Of a stretch of 26,250 nt of DNA, positions 15,346-22,444 are shown piece by piece. Where the stretch lies: the IMG/VR virus record IMGVR_UViG_3300008216_001052, positions 1 to 26,250 of that record. One strand, given 5' to 3'. The notes below the pieces were generated by a model. It saw nothing but the letters and a program-made list of their open reading frames with translations. It made no database searches and was not told where the DNA came from. The stretch's first letter is position 1; every line of letters starts with the position of its first letter. The translations under genes were made by a program, and so were the position numbers. This DNA is from a virus.

Positions 15346-15723
15346 ATGGGCAGATATGTCTATGGAGATATAGAACACAAATTCTGGTTTGCTACTCAAG
15401 AAAGTAATGATATAACTATTTTTGGTGGCAACGAAGATAAAGCACAATTCATTAACTGGTATTGGGATGAACAAGATATTCCCGTCTGTGAAGACAAATT
15501 AAAAGAAATATACAAAGACTGTGTTAAATCTACTGGAATTTCACCAAGACACTGGTTATCAAAGGTTAATCGTAAAGGATATACACTTTCTTCAAATGAT
15601 GATGAAACAAATGATGAAACTTGGAGAAAAGGTATTGAATATGCTGCTACCTTTGAACTTGGTATGAAAATCAGAAGAGTATTAAAAGACCAAGGATATG
15701 CCAGTGTTGAAGCTGAATTTTAA
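15346..15723 (+). CDS. Conserved-looking phage protein, 125 aa
   Basis: AAGGAA lies about 10 bases before the ATG. The N-terminus MGRYVYGDIEHKFWFATQES followed by NDITIFGG resembles a phage protein family of unknown role that begins MGRYxxGDIxGKFWFxxQ (recalled, not searched). The rest is acidic and helical, ending GYASVEAEF. It sits in the early gene run before the ParB-like gene. Confidence 0.7.
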   Translation: MGRYVYGDIEHKFWFATQESNDITIFGGNEDKAQFINWYWDEQDIPVCEDKLKEIYKDCVKSTGISPRHWLSKVNRKGYTLSSNDDETNDETWRKGIEYAATFELGMKIRRVLKDQGYASVEAEF

Positions 15724-15738
15724 AGGAGTCAGAATAAA

Positions 15739-15882
15739 ATGAGTAAGAATGAAAAAGTAAAATACAAGTGTTATTGTGGTAAAATGAAATCTCCATTTGC
15801 AATGGGACCAATAGTCGGGACTTGTCGTTACTGTTTAACAGAGTGTGATACATTAATTAAAAAACAAAAAGGAAACGAATGA
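15739..15882 (+). CDS. Small zinc-ribbon protein, 47 aa
   Basis: The frame from ATG 15739 (AAGGAG about 10 bases upstream) contains CYC (C11, C13) and CRYC (C29, C32) separated by 15 residues, a spacing suited to one zinc-binding ribbon. The rest is Lys-rich. The stop overlaps the ParB-like start by 4 bp (ATGA), so the two are translationally coupled and may act together. Binding of nucleic acid or of the ParB-like protein is inference. Confidence 0.65.
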   Translation: MSKNEKVKYKCYCGKMKSPFAMGPIVGTCRYCLTECDTLIKKQKGNE

Positions 15883-17579
15883 ACGTACCTATTAATGACA
15901 TTCGCCTACACGGAAATGTTAGAAGTAAAATAGATAAAAAGGAAGACTCTTTTAAAGAGTTAGTAAAGGATATTGACCAGAATGGTTTAATTCAGCCGTT
16001 GGTTGTATATCGTGTAGATGACCATTACTATTTAATTGCAGGACACAGACGTTTGGAAGCGTTAAAAGAACTGGCATTAGATAAAGCAGCCATCTATGAA
16101 AGACCAGAACCTAATGGTGACTTTACTCAACTACAAGTATCTGAAAACACTATGAGAAAAGACTTGACTCTCTATGAAGAGATAATGGCTTTTAAATCAA
16201 TGGTTGATACTAAAATGACTATTACTGAAGTAGCTGACAAGTTCGGTCATTCACGTAATTATGTTATCCGTAGAATTGAATTTGGCAATCTAATACCCGC
16301 ATTATTAAAACCTGAAACATTTGATGATGCACCAGATCGTTTTCTTTCACATTTGCGAGACTTTGCTAAACATCATAAAAGTCTACAGAAAGAGGCATTG
16401 GAGTGGGTTGCAAAAGAAAATAAATGTACAGTAAAAGAATATTGTACTGAACATTTTATTGATAAATCCTATCCAGTTCATTTATTTGGGTATCCTGGAC
16501 TAACTTCAAATAAGTTACCAAGAGAAGAAGTAGTAACCTTTTGTGATACTAATGTTAAAACAGATAAATACGGTGATACACCGGAAGAACGATTCGTAAA
16601 ACTACAGAAAGAGTATGGATATAAGGTTAAAACCAATCCAGTTCTTTTCCAAGATGAAGAGTTTAATGACTATTGTGCAGATATGGACTTTATTAAGTTT
16701 ATCTGGACAGAAGTTTATCCCGAAGAAACACATATTAAATTCAATAAATTGAAAATTGATAAAGATATGTATAGCTGGAATGATGGATGTAGTCGTGCCA
16801 TAATGCCTAAGCTTCTGAGGGCTTTGTATCTCAAAACTCCTTCCATTATTACTTGGAACGGTAAATGGGATGAACCAGTTGTTAAAGTAGCAAGTGGCAG
16901 TAAGTCATCAGCTTCATCAAAAGATAAGTCTGATAAACCAGTACGGGATAAATACTATCGTCAAACTAAGAAGTTCGGTAGAATTTTGTCTGCTGGTTAT
17001 TTAGCTTATCTTAAGAATCGAATCTATGTTTCTCGAAAGAAAGGTTGTATGCCATTGTATAATGCTGGCAATGCATCAAATATCATAGAAGAATGGACAG
17101 TAACACAAGGTTTAACTTTAAACCAAATTGATGTTCCCGACCATTTGAATGGTTACAATCTCGATAGAATACGCAAATTACTTGACAAAGATTATGCTTC
17201 AAGTGATTTAGCGAAGGCTATTTACAAAGCATTTGTAATAGAGTCTATGAATCAAGCATCATTCAAGAGTTTAAACAAACTTGCCAGAAAGTTAACAAAG
17301 CATCATTCGATAACTGCTGTAATGACTTTAAAGGAGTGGTTTAAGCAAGAATGGGATTCTAAAGATTCTGATGAGTTTAAACTTAATGTACTTAGTTGTT
17401 TCTCCTTGGCTAATCTAAATACAATATCTAAAGGTAAGAAAATTGATATTGTAGAGTATGCTATACAAAAAAACACTCCATTCCCCTTCATGAGCATTTT
17501 CTCTAGTAAGGAAGCAGAGTGGGATACCTTGTCCTTAAAACATTGTTACTTGGACAAGAATGCACTGTATAGTGCTTAA
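15879..17579 (+). CDS. ParB-like protein with long C-terminal extension, 566 aa
   Basis: Residues 1-75 form a ParB/Spo0J N-terminal domain: IDQNGLIQPLVVYRVDDHYY then LIAGHRRLEALKEL, with the GHRR motif at 55-58. SENTMRKDLTLYEE (88-101) matches the second nucleotide-binding motif of ParB CTPases. Residues 112-135 (MTITEVADKFGHSRNYVIRR) form the HTH. A Ser/Lys linker near 338-353 separates a further 200 aa part with no recognised fold. ParB proteins bind a centromere-like site and slide as CTP clamps; phage homologues also act in transcription or as nucleases. No ParA is encoded nearby. A terminator follows. Confidence 0.85.
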   Translation: MNVPINDIRLHGNVRSKIDKKEDSFKELVKDIDQNGLIQPLVVYRVDDHYYLIAGHRRLEALKELALDKAAIYERPEPNGDFTQLQVSENTMRKDLTLYEEIMAFKSMVDTKMTITEVADKFGHSRNYVIRRIEFGNLIPALLKPETFDDAPDRFLSHLRDFAKHHKSLQKEALEWVAKENKCTVKEYCTEHFIDKSYPVHLFGYPGLTSNKLPREEVVTFCDTNVKTDKYGDTPEERFVKLQKEYGYKVKTNPVLFQDEEFNDYCADMDFIKFIWTEVYPEETHIKFNKLKIDKDMYSWNDGCSRAIMPKLLRALYLKTPSIITWNGKWDEPVVKVASGSKSSASSKDKSDKPVRDKYYRQTKKFGRILSAGYLAYLKNRIYVSRKKGCMPLYNAGNASNIIEEWTVTQGLTLNQIDVPDHLNGYNLDRIRKLLDKDYASSDLAKAIYKAFVIESMNQASFKSLNKLARKLTKHHSITAVMTLKEWFKQEWDSKDSDEFKLNVLSCFSLANLNTISKGKKIDIVEYAIQKNTPFPFMSIFSSKEAEWDTLSLKHCYLDKNALYSA

Positions 17580-17607
17580 AGTTCTTATTTAAGAGCTGTA
17601 TTCTAAT

Positions 17608-17640
17608 GGGGGCGGTTTATGTTTTCCGTCCCCTATGTTT
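17608..17640 (+). terminator. Terminator after the ParB-like gene
   Basis: GGGGGCGG (17608-17615) pairs with CCGTCCCC (17626-17633), eight pairs with one G-U, loop of 10 bases, then ATGTTTTAT. It lies between convergent genes and could work in both directions. Confidence 0.65.
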
Positions 17641-17679
17641 TATATGAAACTGCAGAACTGCAGTAGGGTTTACTCCAAA

Positions 17680-18381
17680 CTATAAATCCGGGCATCCTTT
17701 TTTCACACAAGTTAATAATCCAACTGAAAATACATTTCCATTCACTCCAAACTCTTGTGCCTGGATGTTCATCATAGAATATTTTCCATTAGATTTTAAA
17801 ACACGCAAAGTGATGTCTCTCGTTTTTTTGTTGATTTCTTGAATAGCATCATCGTGATCGTCGGGATGAATAAACTCTAAAAGACTTTTTCCAAGCATCT
17901 CATCTTCATTAAACCCAAGAATTTTACATAATGCTGGATTCACATTTCTTAAGATTCCTTTACGGGTGCAACTCATCGGCTTATCTGTTTTGTAGAAAAC
18001 CCAATTCCACCGCTTAGATGCGTCACTCAGCATATCACTAACTTCATCTAATGTTTGTGGTTTGTTTTTTGGCTTGTGTTTAATTAAAGCATTTTTTTCA
18101 GCAAGCTCTTTTTCTAAGTATGTAATCTTATCTTTTTGCAAACCTACTATGTATTCAACGTCTACGTTCATTGGACTATCCTTTTCAGTTAAATTAATAT
18201 TGCCTACAATTTGAATTTCTTCGCTATAAACATTTATTAATTTATCGAGATTGCGATTCCTAACGGGCGATCCATTAAGCCAATTATACAATGTTGAGCG
18301 ACTGATTCCTGATTTTTTTGATATGGTTGTTAAAGGAATATCTGTTTTCTTCAACCAATTTATTATTTCTGTTTTATACAT
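17680..18381 (-). CDS. HTH-coiled coil-PAS regulator, repressor-like, 233 aa
   Basis: Residues 17-36 (TTISKKSGISRSTLYNWLNG) form a clear helix-turn-helix of the XRE/Cro type. Residues 74-102 (VEYIVGLQKDKITYLEKELA...) form a coiled coil suited to dimerisation. Residues 120-228 form a PAS domain: NVNPALCKILGFNEDEMLGK then SLLEFIHPDD and ITLRVLKSNGKYSMMNIQAQ. Phage repressors usually end in an S24 peptidase or an oligomerisation domain; a PAS sensor is unusual. PAS domains bind small ligands or cofactors or sense redox, and two Cys near the end (C225, C230) are notable. The gene is divergent from the rightward operon, the layout of an immunity region. Confidence 0.85.
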   Translation of the reverse strand: MYKTEIINWLKKTDIPLTTISKKSGISRSTLYNWLNGSPVRNRNLDKLINVYSEEIQIVGNINLTEKDSPMNVDVEYIVGLQKDKITYLEKELAEKNALIKHKPKNKPQTLDEVSDMLSDASKRWNWVFYKTDKPMSCTRKGILRNVNPALCKILGFNEDEMLGKSLLEFIHPDDHDDAIQEINKKTRDITLRVLKSNGKYSMMNIQAQEFGVNGNVFSVGLLTCVKKGCPDL

Positions 18382-18407
18382 ACTCCATACCCCATGAGAG
18401 TTGATTA

Positions 18408-18437
18408 ATTATACAAATAAAACTACAAACATTACAA
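18408..18437 (-). promoter_or_regulatory. Promoter of the HTH-PAS gene
   Basis: On the minus strand TTGTAA (18432-18437) and a perfect TATAAT (18408-18413) are 18 bp apart. The expected transcript would have a short leader before the ATG at 18381. This is a sigma70-type promoter by sequence only. Confidence 0.6.
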
Positions 18438-18447
18438 ATATTTAATT

Positions 18448-18476
18448 TTGTACTGGACAATTATGTACAGTATGCT
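18448..18476 (+). promoter_or_regulatory. Rightward promoter covered by a 22 bp dyad operator
   Basis: TTGTAC (18448-18453) and TATGCT (18471-18476) with 17 bp between could serve as -35 and -10. The dyad TACTGGACA-ATTA-TGTACAGTA (18451-18472) matches its own complement at 8 of 9 positions per arm and covers most of the promoter. It has the same length and outer half-sites (TACTG, CAGTA) as palindrome B at 13013-13034. Also, 18454-18475 is shared with 13971-13992. Binding here would block the DNA-metabolism operon. Confidence 0.6.
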
Positions 18477-18495
18477 TACCTTAAAGGGAGGTTAT

Positions 18496-18807
18496 ATGTT
18501 AATAAAGGATGCGTTAAATTTAGAAACTAGAAACAAACTTATAGAGTTTGGAATGTGGTGCAATGCCACTGAAGTAGACCTACAGCGCAAACTCATCAAA
18601 GGCAAAACTTACGCAGGAGAAATCATCAAAATACGGATGATGACTAAGCGAGAATTGTCTGGATATTTAAGAGATATAAATAGCAACAAAGCAGTAAAGA
18701 TTGCTAGAACAATAAAAGACCCATATATGTACAGGCAGTTTGACATCAAAATACGAACTCAAATAGAACTGTACAGTTATGCGTATAATAGAATGATAAC
18801 TCTATAA
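18496..18807 (+). CDS. First gene of the rightward operon, 103 aa, unknown
   Basis: The ATG at 18496 has an excellent AAAGGGAGG 4-5 bases upstream; a longer frame starting with TTG at 18448 would begin inside the operator and is rejected. The protein is mixed and basic (MLIKDALNLETRNKLIEFGM then WCNATEVDLQRKLIKGKTYAGEIIKIRMMTKREL...). Its place opposite the repressor-like gene is that of a Cro-like or antirepressor gene, but no convincing HTH is seen, so the function is left open. Confidence 0.7.
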   Translation: MLIKDALNLETRNKLIEFGMWCNATEVDLQRKLIKGKTYAGEIIKIRMMTKRELSGYLRDINSNKAVKIARTIKDPYMYRQFDIKIRTQIELYSYAYNRMITL

Positions 18808-18814
18808 CTTTACT

Positions 18815-18882
18815 GAGATAGGCTTTTGGCAATTACACACGCTTCCTTACCCCTTCCGCATACTGACGCCAGAAGCCTACTC
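18815..18882 (+). other. Long stable hairpin between 18807 and the next gene
   Basis: GAGATAGGCTTTTGGC (18815-18830) pairs with GCCAGAAGCCTACTC (18868-18882): 12 consecutive pairs with one G-U, then a bulged A and three more pairs. The loop is 37 bases, pyrimidine-rich (CTTCCTTACCCCTTCC). TTTAAG follows. It may be an attenuator or leader structure for the downstream genes. Confidence 0.55.
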
Positions 18883-18909
18883 TTTAAGAATCTGAAAGTA
18901 ATCAAACCT

Positions 18910-19152
18910 ATGAAATTAGACTCCACAAAATGCCCCTATTGTCAATCACCAACAGTTATAAGAGAAGTACCTGAATACGAAGATGAACGTGAAGGTATTT
19001 ATTTCCCTTATGAGATAGTTATTACCTGTACCGGTATACATAAAGGCAAACAACTAGATATAGCAGATTGGTATAATGCCGATGAAAGTATAGACTCGAA
19101 AATTCTTCAAAAATACACACAGGACGATCCAGATATTGTTACTCATAGATGA
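18910..19152 (+). CDS. Small protein with a CPYC motif, 80 aa
   Basis: The frame extends upstream to a TTG at 18826, but that start lies in the hairpin, so ATG 18910 is chosen although its RBS is weak. The product starts MKLDSTKCPYCQSPTVIREV and continues with an acidic part and VITCTGIHKGKQLDIADWYN. The Cys pair plus a further Cys and His could bind a metal. The family is not recognised. Confidence 0.55.
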   Translation: MKLDSTKCPYCQSPTVIREVPEYEDEREGIYFPYEIVITCTGIHKGKQLDIADWYNADESIDSKILQKYTQDDPDIVTHR

Positions 19153-19174
19153 ATTAAGAAATAATTGGACAGCA

Positions 19175-19360
19175 ATGTTTACTCACATAGATGAGATTGT
19201 CGAAACAATCACAAAAGATTATCCTCAATTCCAAAGTTTAATCAAACAAGATATAATACAAAAAGCAATTTTATCAACACAGAAGCTTGATAAAATAATT
19301 GAACAAGCACAAATACAATCCGATAAGAATCAGGAGCAATTATTTGATGTCAACGAATGA
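19175..19360 (+). CDS. Small helical protein, 61 aa (start uncertain)
   Basis: The product MFTHIDEIVETITKDYPQFQ then SLIKQDIIQKAILSTQKLDKIIEQAQIQSDKNQEQLFDVNE is almost all helix. An in-frame TTG at 19136 would add 13 residues and overlap the previous gene by 17 bp. ATG 19175 is preferred for its closer GGA. It overlaps the next gene by 14 bp. The function is unknown. Confidence 0.55.
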   Translation: MFTHIDEIVETITKDYPQFQSLIKQDIIQKAILSTQKLDKIIEQAQIQSDKNQEQLFDVNE

Positions 19361-19622
19361 AACAGATATACTCATTGATAATTTGTCTGAATATGCTTTT
19401 GCATATTTATATGACTTAAATAATACTAATGAAATGGATGATTCCGCTTTGCATACTGCATTGACTGAAGAATTTGAGCTTAGTAGTTATATTGCAGACA
19501 AGTTACTTGATGCTTGGAAAGATGACAGAAATAGACGATTGGCAAAAGCTTTAAAAGAGCCACACCCAGCACATAAACATAGAATAAAAACATTACAAAC
19601 ATTCATAAAGGAGATATTGTGA
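19347..19622 (+). CDS. Acidic helical protein, 91 aa
   Basis: ATG 19347 has AGGAG about 10 bases upstream. The N-terminal two thirds are acidic (MSTNETDILIDNLSEYAFAY...NEMDDSALHTALTEEFELSS) and the C-terminus is basic (DDRNRRLAKALKEPHPAHKHRIKTLQ). It overlaps the next gene by 4 bp (GTGA). The function is unknown. Confidence 0.65.
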   Translation: MSTNETDILIDNLSEYAFAYLYDLNNTNEMDDSALHTALTEEFELSSYIADKLLDAWKDDRNRRLAKALKEPHPAHKHRIKTLQTFIKEIL

Positions 19623-20395
19623 TACACATAGACCCTTATTTACCTGTTAGAACAGTTCCTGTTTTGACAAATGAAGATATAGCCACCGGTTTAGCAAGAC
19701 CGGAAATCCAACAAGACGGTATTTGGTCACCAATTAAGAACGTAGCCTACTCAACTGAATACAGTTTATTACCCAATGAACGTGTACGTGAAATCGGTGA
19801 TAGGTTTTCAAATCGCCAAGGTTACACAATTGTAAAAGAGCATTTTAACGGTAAACAATTCACTCTTGTTTATATGTCTGATATGATTCAAGAATCAGGA
19901 AGTCTCGGTACAATTCGCGTCGGTGCTATGTTCAGTAATAGTTATGATAGAAGCATTTCATTTAGGATGCAGCTTATGGCTATTGTAGAAATTTGTACAA
20001 ATGGTATGACAACAAATCGTTTCTTTCCATTTTACAAGTTTAAGCACGATTCGAACTTGGATAATAACTTGAATGAACTCGATAACCAGATTGATGTTTA
20101 TACAGACCCCAATGGTGATAATATAGACAGATTTAAAGAGTTTGTTACTGCTATTGAGCCCATTTACGACATGGGTGTAACAAAACATAGTTTATCTGAG
20201 TTAAGAAAGCTGTTGCCACCCAAGAAGTTGACTCCAAATAACTTTGGAAAGATAATGGATAACTATCTTAGCAGAAAAGATGACTCAATGTGGTCATTAT
20301 TTAATGCGGGTACAGATCATTACTGGCATAAGAAGAGCGACATGAATATGAATCGTCAATGGGTGGACGCATTCTTAGATATAGCAAAAGCATAA
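19619..20395 (+). CDS. DUF932-like phage protein, 258 aa
   Basis: It starts with GTG at 19619, preceded by AAGGAG with a 6-base spacer, and overlaps the previous stop by 4 bp. Residues 70-130 (VKEHFNGKQFTLVYMSDM...NSYDRSISFRMQLMAIVEIC then TNGM) match the core of the DUF932 / phage-plasmid-like family, where an NSYD/NSHDGS motif is followed by a helix ending in CxNG/CxNT. Members occur next to phage recombination genes; their biochemical role is not settled. The position upstream of the annealing protein fits. A hairpin follows. Confidence 0.75.
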   Translation: MIHIDPYLPVRTVPVLTNEDIATGLARPEIQQDGIWSPIKNVAYSTEYSLLPNERVREIGDRFSNRQGYTIVKEHFNGKQFTLVYMSDMIQESGSLGTIRVGAMFSNSYDRSISFRMQLMAIVEICTNGMTTNRFFPFYKFKHDSNLDNNLNELDNQIDVYTDPNGDNIDRFKEFVTAIEPIYDMGVTKHSLSELRKLLPPKKLTPNNFGKIMDNYLSRKDDSMWSLFNAGTDHYWHKKSDMNMNRQWVDAFLDIAKA

Positions 20396-20403
20396 TTTTA
20401 AAT

Positions 20404-20455
20404 GGGGGGCTGGAATTTTATTACATTACGGATTCCTCCTTTGTTTCAGTCCCCC
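20404..20455 (+). terminator. Hairpin after the DUF932-like gene
   Basis: GGGGGCTGGAA (20405-20415) pairs with TTTCAGTCCCCC (20444-20455), 11-12 pairs counting G-U. Only TTGCT follows, so it may be a partial terminator or a processing site. The RBS TAGGAG of the next gene begins 8 bases later. Confidence 0.5.
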
Positions 20456-20473
20456 TTGCTCCTAGGAGATTTA

Positions 20474-20704
20474 ATGGGAAAAGTAAAAGCAATGTACGCA
20501 GAAATGGAAGAAAGAAATAACTGGAAAGAAGCAGATGCATACTATGCGTCGAAAGAAGTTGATGATTGCCATGAACCTAAATACGGTTATGTATTAAAGG
20601 CTTTTCATGGAAGTTATTTTGGCATTTTCCTACATGAAATATTAAAAAGATTAGACGATGCTGAATACAAAATTCATAAACTGGAAAAGGAAAAAGAAGT
20701 ATGA
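20474..20704 (+). CDS. Small helical protein, 76 aa
   Basis: ATG 20474 has TAGGAG 5 bases upstream; the longer frame from 20402 would run through the hairpin and is rejected. The protein begins MGKVKAMYAEMEERNNWKEA and ends in a coiled-coil-like stretch (FLHEILKRLDDAEYKIHKLE). It overlaps the annealing-protein start by 4 bp (ATGA), so it may be a partner of it. The family is unknown. Confidence 0.65.
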   Translation: MGKVKAMYAEMEERNNWKEADAYYASKEVDDCHEPKYGYVLKAFHGSYFGIFLHEILKRLDDAEYKIHKLEKEKEV

Positions 20705-21522
20705 ATGAAATGGAATCAATGAATATCTACGATGTACTTAGGCTCGAAGAGTATAAGCAATTCGTAGAGAAGAAAGGAAAGTTTGATTACTTGTCTTGGG
20801 CAGTAGCCTGGGATAAAGTAAAAAGGAACTTTCCTTATGCTAGATATAAAGCAAGGGAGTATGATGTAATTATAGGTGGCAATACACTTACGCTGCCTTA
20901 CATGGTTTTACCTAACCAAACGGCTATGGTAAAAGTAGATGTTTGGATTACAGATGCAAATAACGATGAACACGTAGGTACTATGGAATTAGCTATTCGT
21001 GATAATCGAAACCAAGCAGTTGTAGACCCCGATTCTGCACAAGTAGAAAATTCAATACGCAGATGTTTAGCCAAAGCAGTATCTGCCGTTACTGGATTTG
21101 GTATAGAATTGTGGTTTGGTGAAGATATTAAAGGTCTTGATTATACCAAAGAGACGCATTTCACAGGACATGAGTTAAAGATTGGTAATGCAACTGGTAA
21201 ACAAACACGTAAACTGGATGAATTAAGAAGAAATACGGATTGTCCATCAGCTGATAAGAAACGTATCCAAGAAATCAAAGATGACGGTTGGGATATATCA
21301 GAAAATCACGCTCAAATTGTGATTAACGATGTTAGTGAAGCAGTTCGTCTTAATAAGAAACCAACAAAAACAAAAATTAACTCTGTTCAAAAGTTAGTGG
21401 ATACAGTTGATGTATCTGATGATAAAAGAAATGAGTTAAATAAGTTTATGGCAAGTGAAATGACAACACATGAGCTGGAAACCTTAGAAACTAAATTAAA
21501 TAACAAACTGGAGAGCAAATGA
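20701..21522 (+). CDS. DUF1071-like single-strand annealing protein, 273 aa
   Basis: Residues about 28-155 match the DUF1071 (SSAP, Sak3-type) family: FDYLSWAVAWDKVKRNFPYA then RYKAREYDV, LPYMVLPNQTAMVKVDVWIT, MELAIRDNRNQAV and SIRRCLAKAVSAVTGFGIEL then WFGEDI. Such proteins anneal complementary single strands during phage recombination and replication. The remaining 115 residues are charged, helical and Lys-rich, probably a flexible tail for DNA or SSB. It is directly followed by a possible SSB gene and lies in the same operon as a resolvase. Confidence 0.8.
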   Translation: MNEMESMNIYDVLRLEEYKQFVEKKGKFDYLSWAVAWDKVKRNFPYARYKAREYDVIIGGNTLTLPYMVLPNQTAMVKVDVWITDANNDEHVGTMELAIRDNRNQAVVDPDSAQVENSIRRCLAKAVSAVTGFGIELWFGEDIKGLDYTKETHFTGHELKIGNATGKQTRKLDELRRNTDCPSADKKRIQEIKDDGWDISENHAQIVINDVSEAVRLNKKPTKTKINSVQKLVDTVDVSDDKRNELNKFMASEMTTHELETLETKLNNKLESK

Positions 21523-22130
21523 GTTTTACTGTATCTAAAAATGGAAGTGCAGTACCTAATGGAGCATCAGATTGGCCAAAAGGTGTGTATATAGACAGAT
21601 TACTAATTACTGAAGTAGCAAATGTTGAGAATAAATATGATTATGATATATCAATATTTGTTAAAGGTGATACGCCCGATCACCCTAACTCTAAATACCC
21701 CACATCATTCTACATGAATGGCAATCACGCTAAAGATAAGGGTGTCAGCAGTGATTGGGGTTCAGGTAAGTCTGAACCTCCTGTAAGAGGTGGATCATGG
21801 AAGATCAGACACTTATTGGAAAAGATTGGGATAGAAAGCAAATCTCCAATGAATGACGATAAGAGTGGTTTAAGTGATGAATGCATTAGTGACTGTATTG
21901 GTAGAAGTGTTTATATCTTGCAGTATGAGACTACAGACACCAACCAAAATGGTAATCCTAAAAGAGCTACTTGGTTCTGGTTTGCTAATGAAGAAGAAGG
22001 CAAAAAAGTATTACTAGATAAATGGCGGTCTTTTAAAGACAAGCCCAAGAAGTACAATGCTAGTCCGACTCAAAAACTGTCTAATATGTGGGCAAGTAAA
22101 CCATCAGCTGACAGTACACCTGACTTATAA
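21519..22130 (+). CDS. Possible ssDNA-binding protein, 203 aa
   Basis: GGAG lies 5 bases before the ATG, which overlaps the annealing gene by 4 bp. The protein is rich in strands and aromatic residues (VYIDRLLITEVANVENKYDY then DISIFVKGD; GRSVYILQYETTDTNQNGNP then KRATWFWFANEEEG), as in an OB-fold. It ends in a flexible segment with SADSTPDL, only mildly acidic. The place between an annealing protein and a primase-helicase suggests an SSB, but no family match is certain. It could also be an unrelated replication accessory. Confidence 0.55.
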   Translation: MSFTVSKNGSAVPNGASDWPKGVYIDRLLITEVANVENKYDYDISIFVKGDTPDHPNSKYPTSFYMNGNHAKDKGVSSDWGSGKSEPPVRGGSWKIRHLLEKIGIESKSPMNDDKSGLSDECISDCIGRSVYILQYETTDTNQNGNPKRATWFWFANEEEGKKVLLDKWRSFKDKPKKYNASPTQKLSNMWASKPSADSTPDL

Positions 22131-22444
22131 TGGCTTTTCCATTTAATGAAGTCGGTGTCTCTAAAAGCGCTCCAAGGAAAGCACTGAATAGTGAAGACCT
22201 TATAGTTGAATGGCTTTCTCAGATACCCAATAAAAGCATTATTGGTTCTCACCACATACAGATAGATGTTGCTCAATGGATTCGTGAAACTTATGGTAAA
22301 ATGTTCAATCCCGATACTTTAATGAGAAAGTTCAGGGGCATTAAGAATGAAAAAACATATATGTTAAATAATTCTGGTGTCACCTTAAAGGAATTGAATA
22401 TAGGAGGAAAGGAGAAAACTTGGGAAGTACAGAACGCTACGTAG
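22130..22444 (+). CDS. Replication-module protein, 104 aa, unknown
   Basis: It starts in a TAATG overlap with the previous gene. The middle (EDLIVEWLSQIPNKSIIGSH then HIQIDVAQWIRETYGKMFNPDTLMRKFRGIKN) has the look of a small winged-helix or HTH fold, with the last helix basic. The 3' end carries the AGGAGGAAAGGAG used by the next gene and overlaps it by 25 bp. A role as loader or DNA-binding partner of the primase-helicase is inferred from place only. Confidence 0.6.
   Translation: MAFPFNEVGVSKSAPRKALNSEDLIVEWLSQIPNKSIIGSHHIQIDVAQWIRETYGKMFNPDTLMRKFRGIKNEKTYMLNNSGVTLKELNIGGKEKTWEVQNAT

Noticed and set aside
18448-18495. TTG start extending the 103 aa gene upstream
   Set aside because: It begins within the promoter/operator, while the ATG at 18496 has a near-perfect RBS.
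18826-18909. TTG start extending the 80 aa CPYC protein
   Set aside because: It begins in the left arm of a long hairpin, has no RBS, and adds a sequence of low plausibility.
19164-19184. A further TGGACA-N4-TGT promoter motif
   Set aside because: It lies at a coding start in a packed gene run and lacks the AGTATGC part; a chance match is likely.
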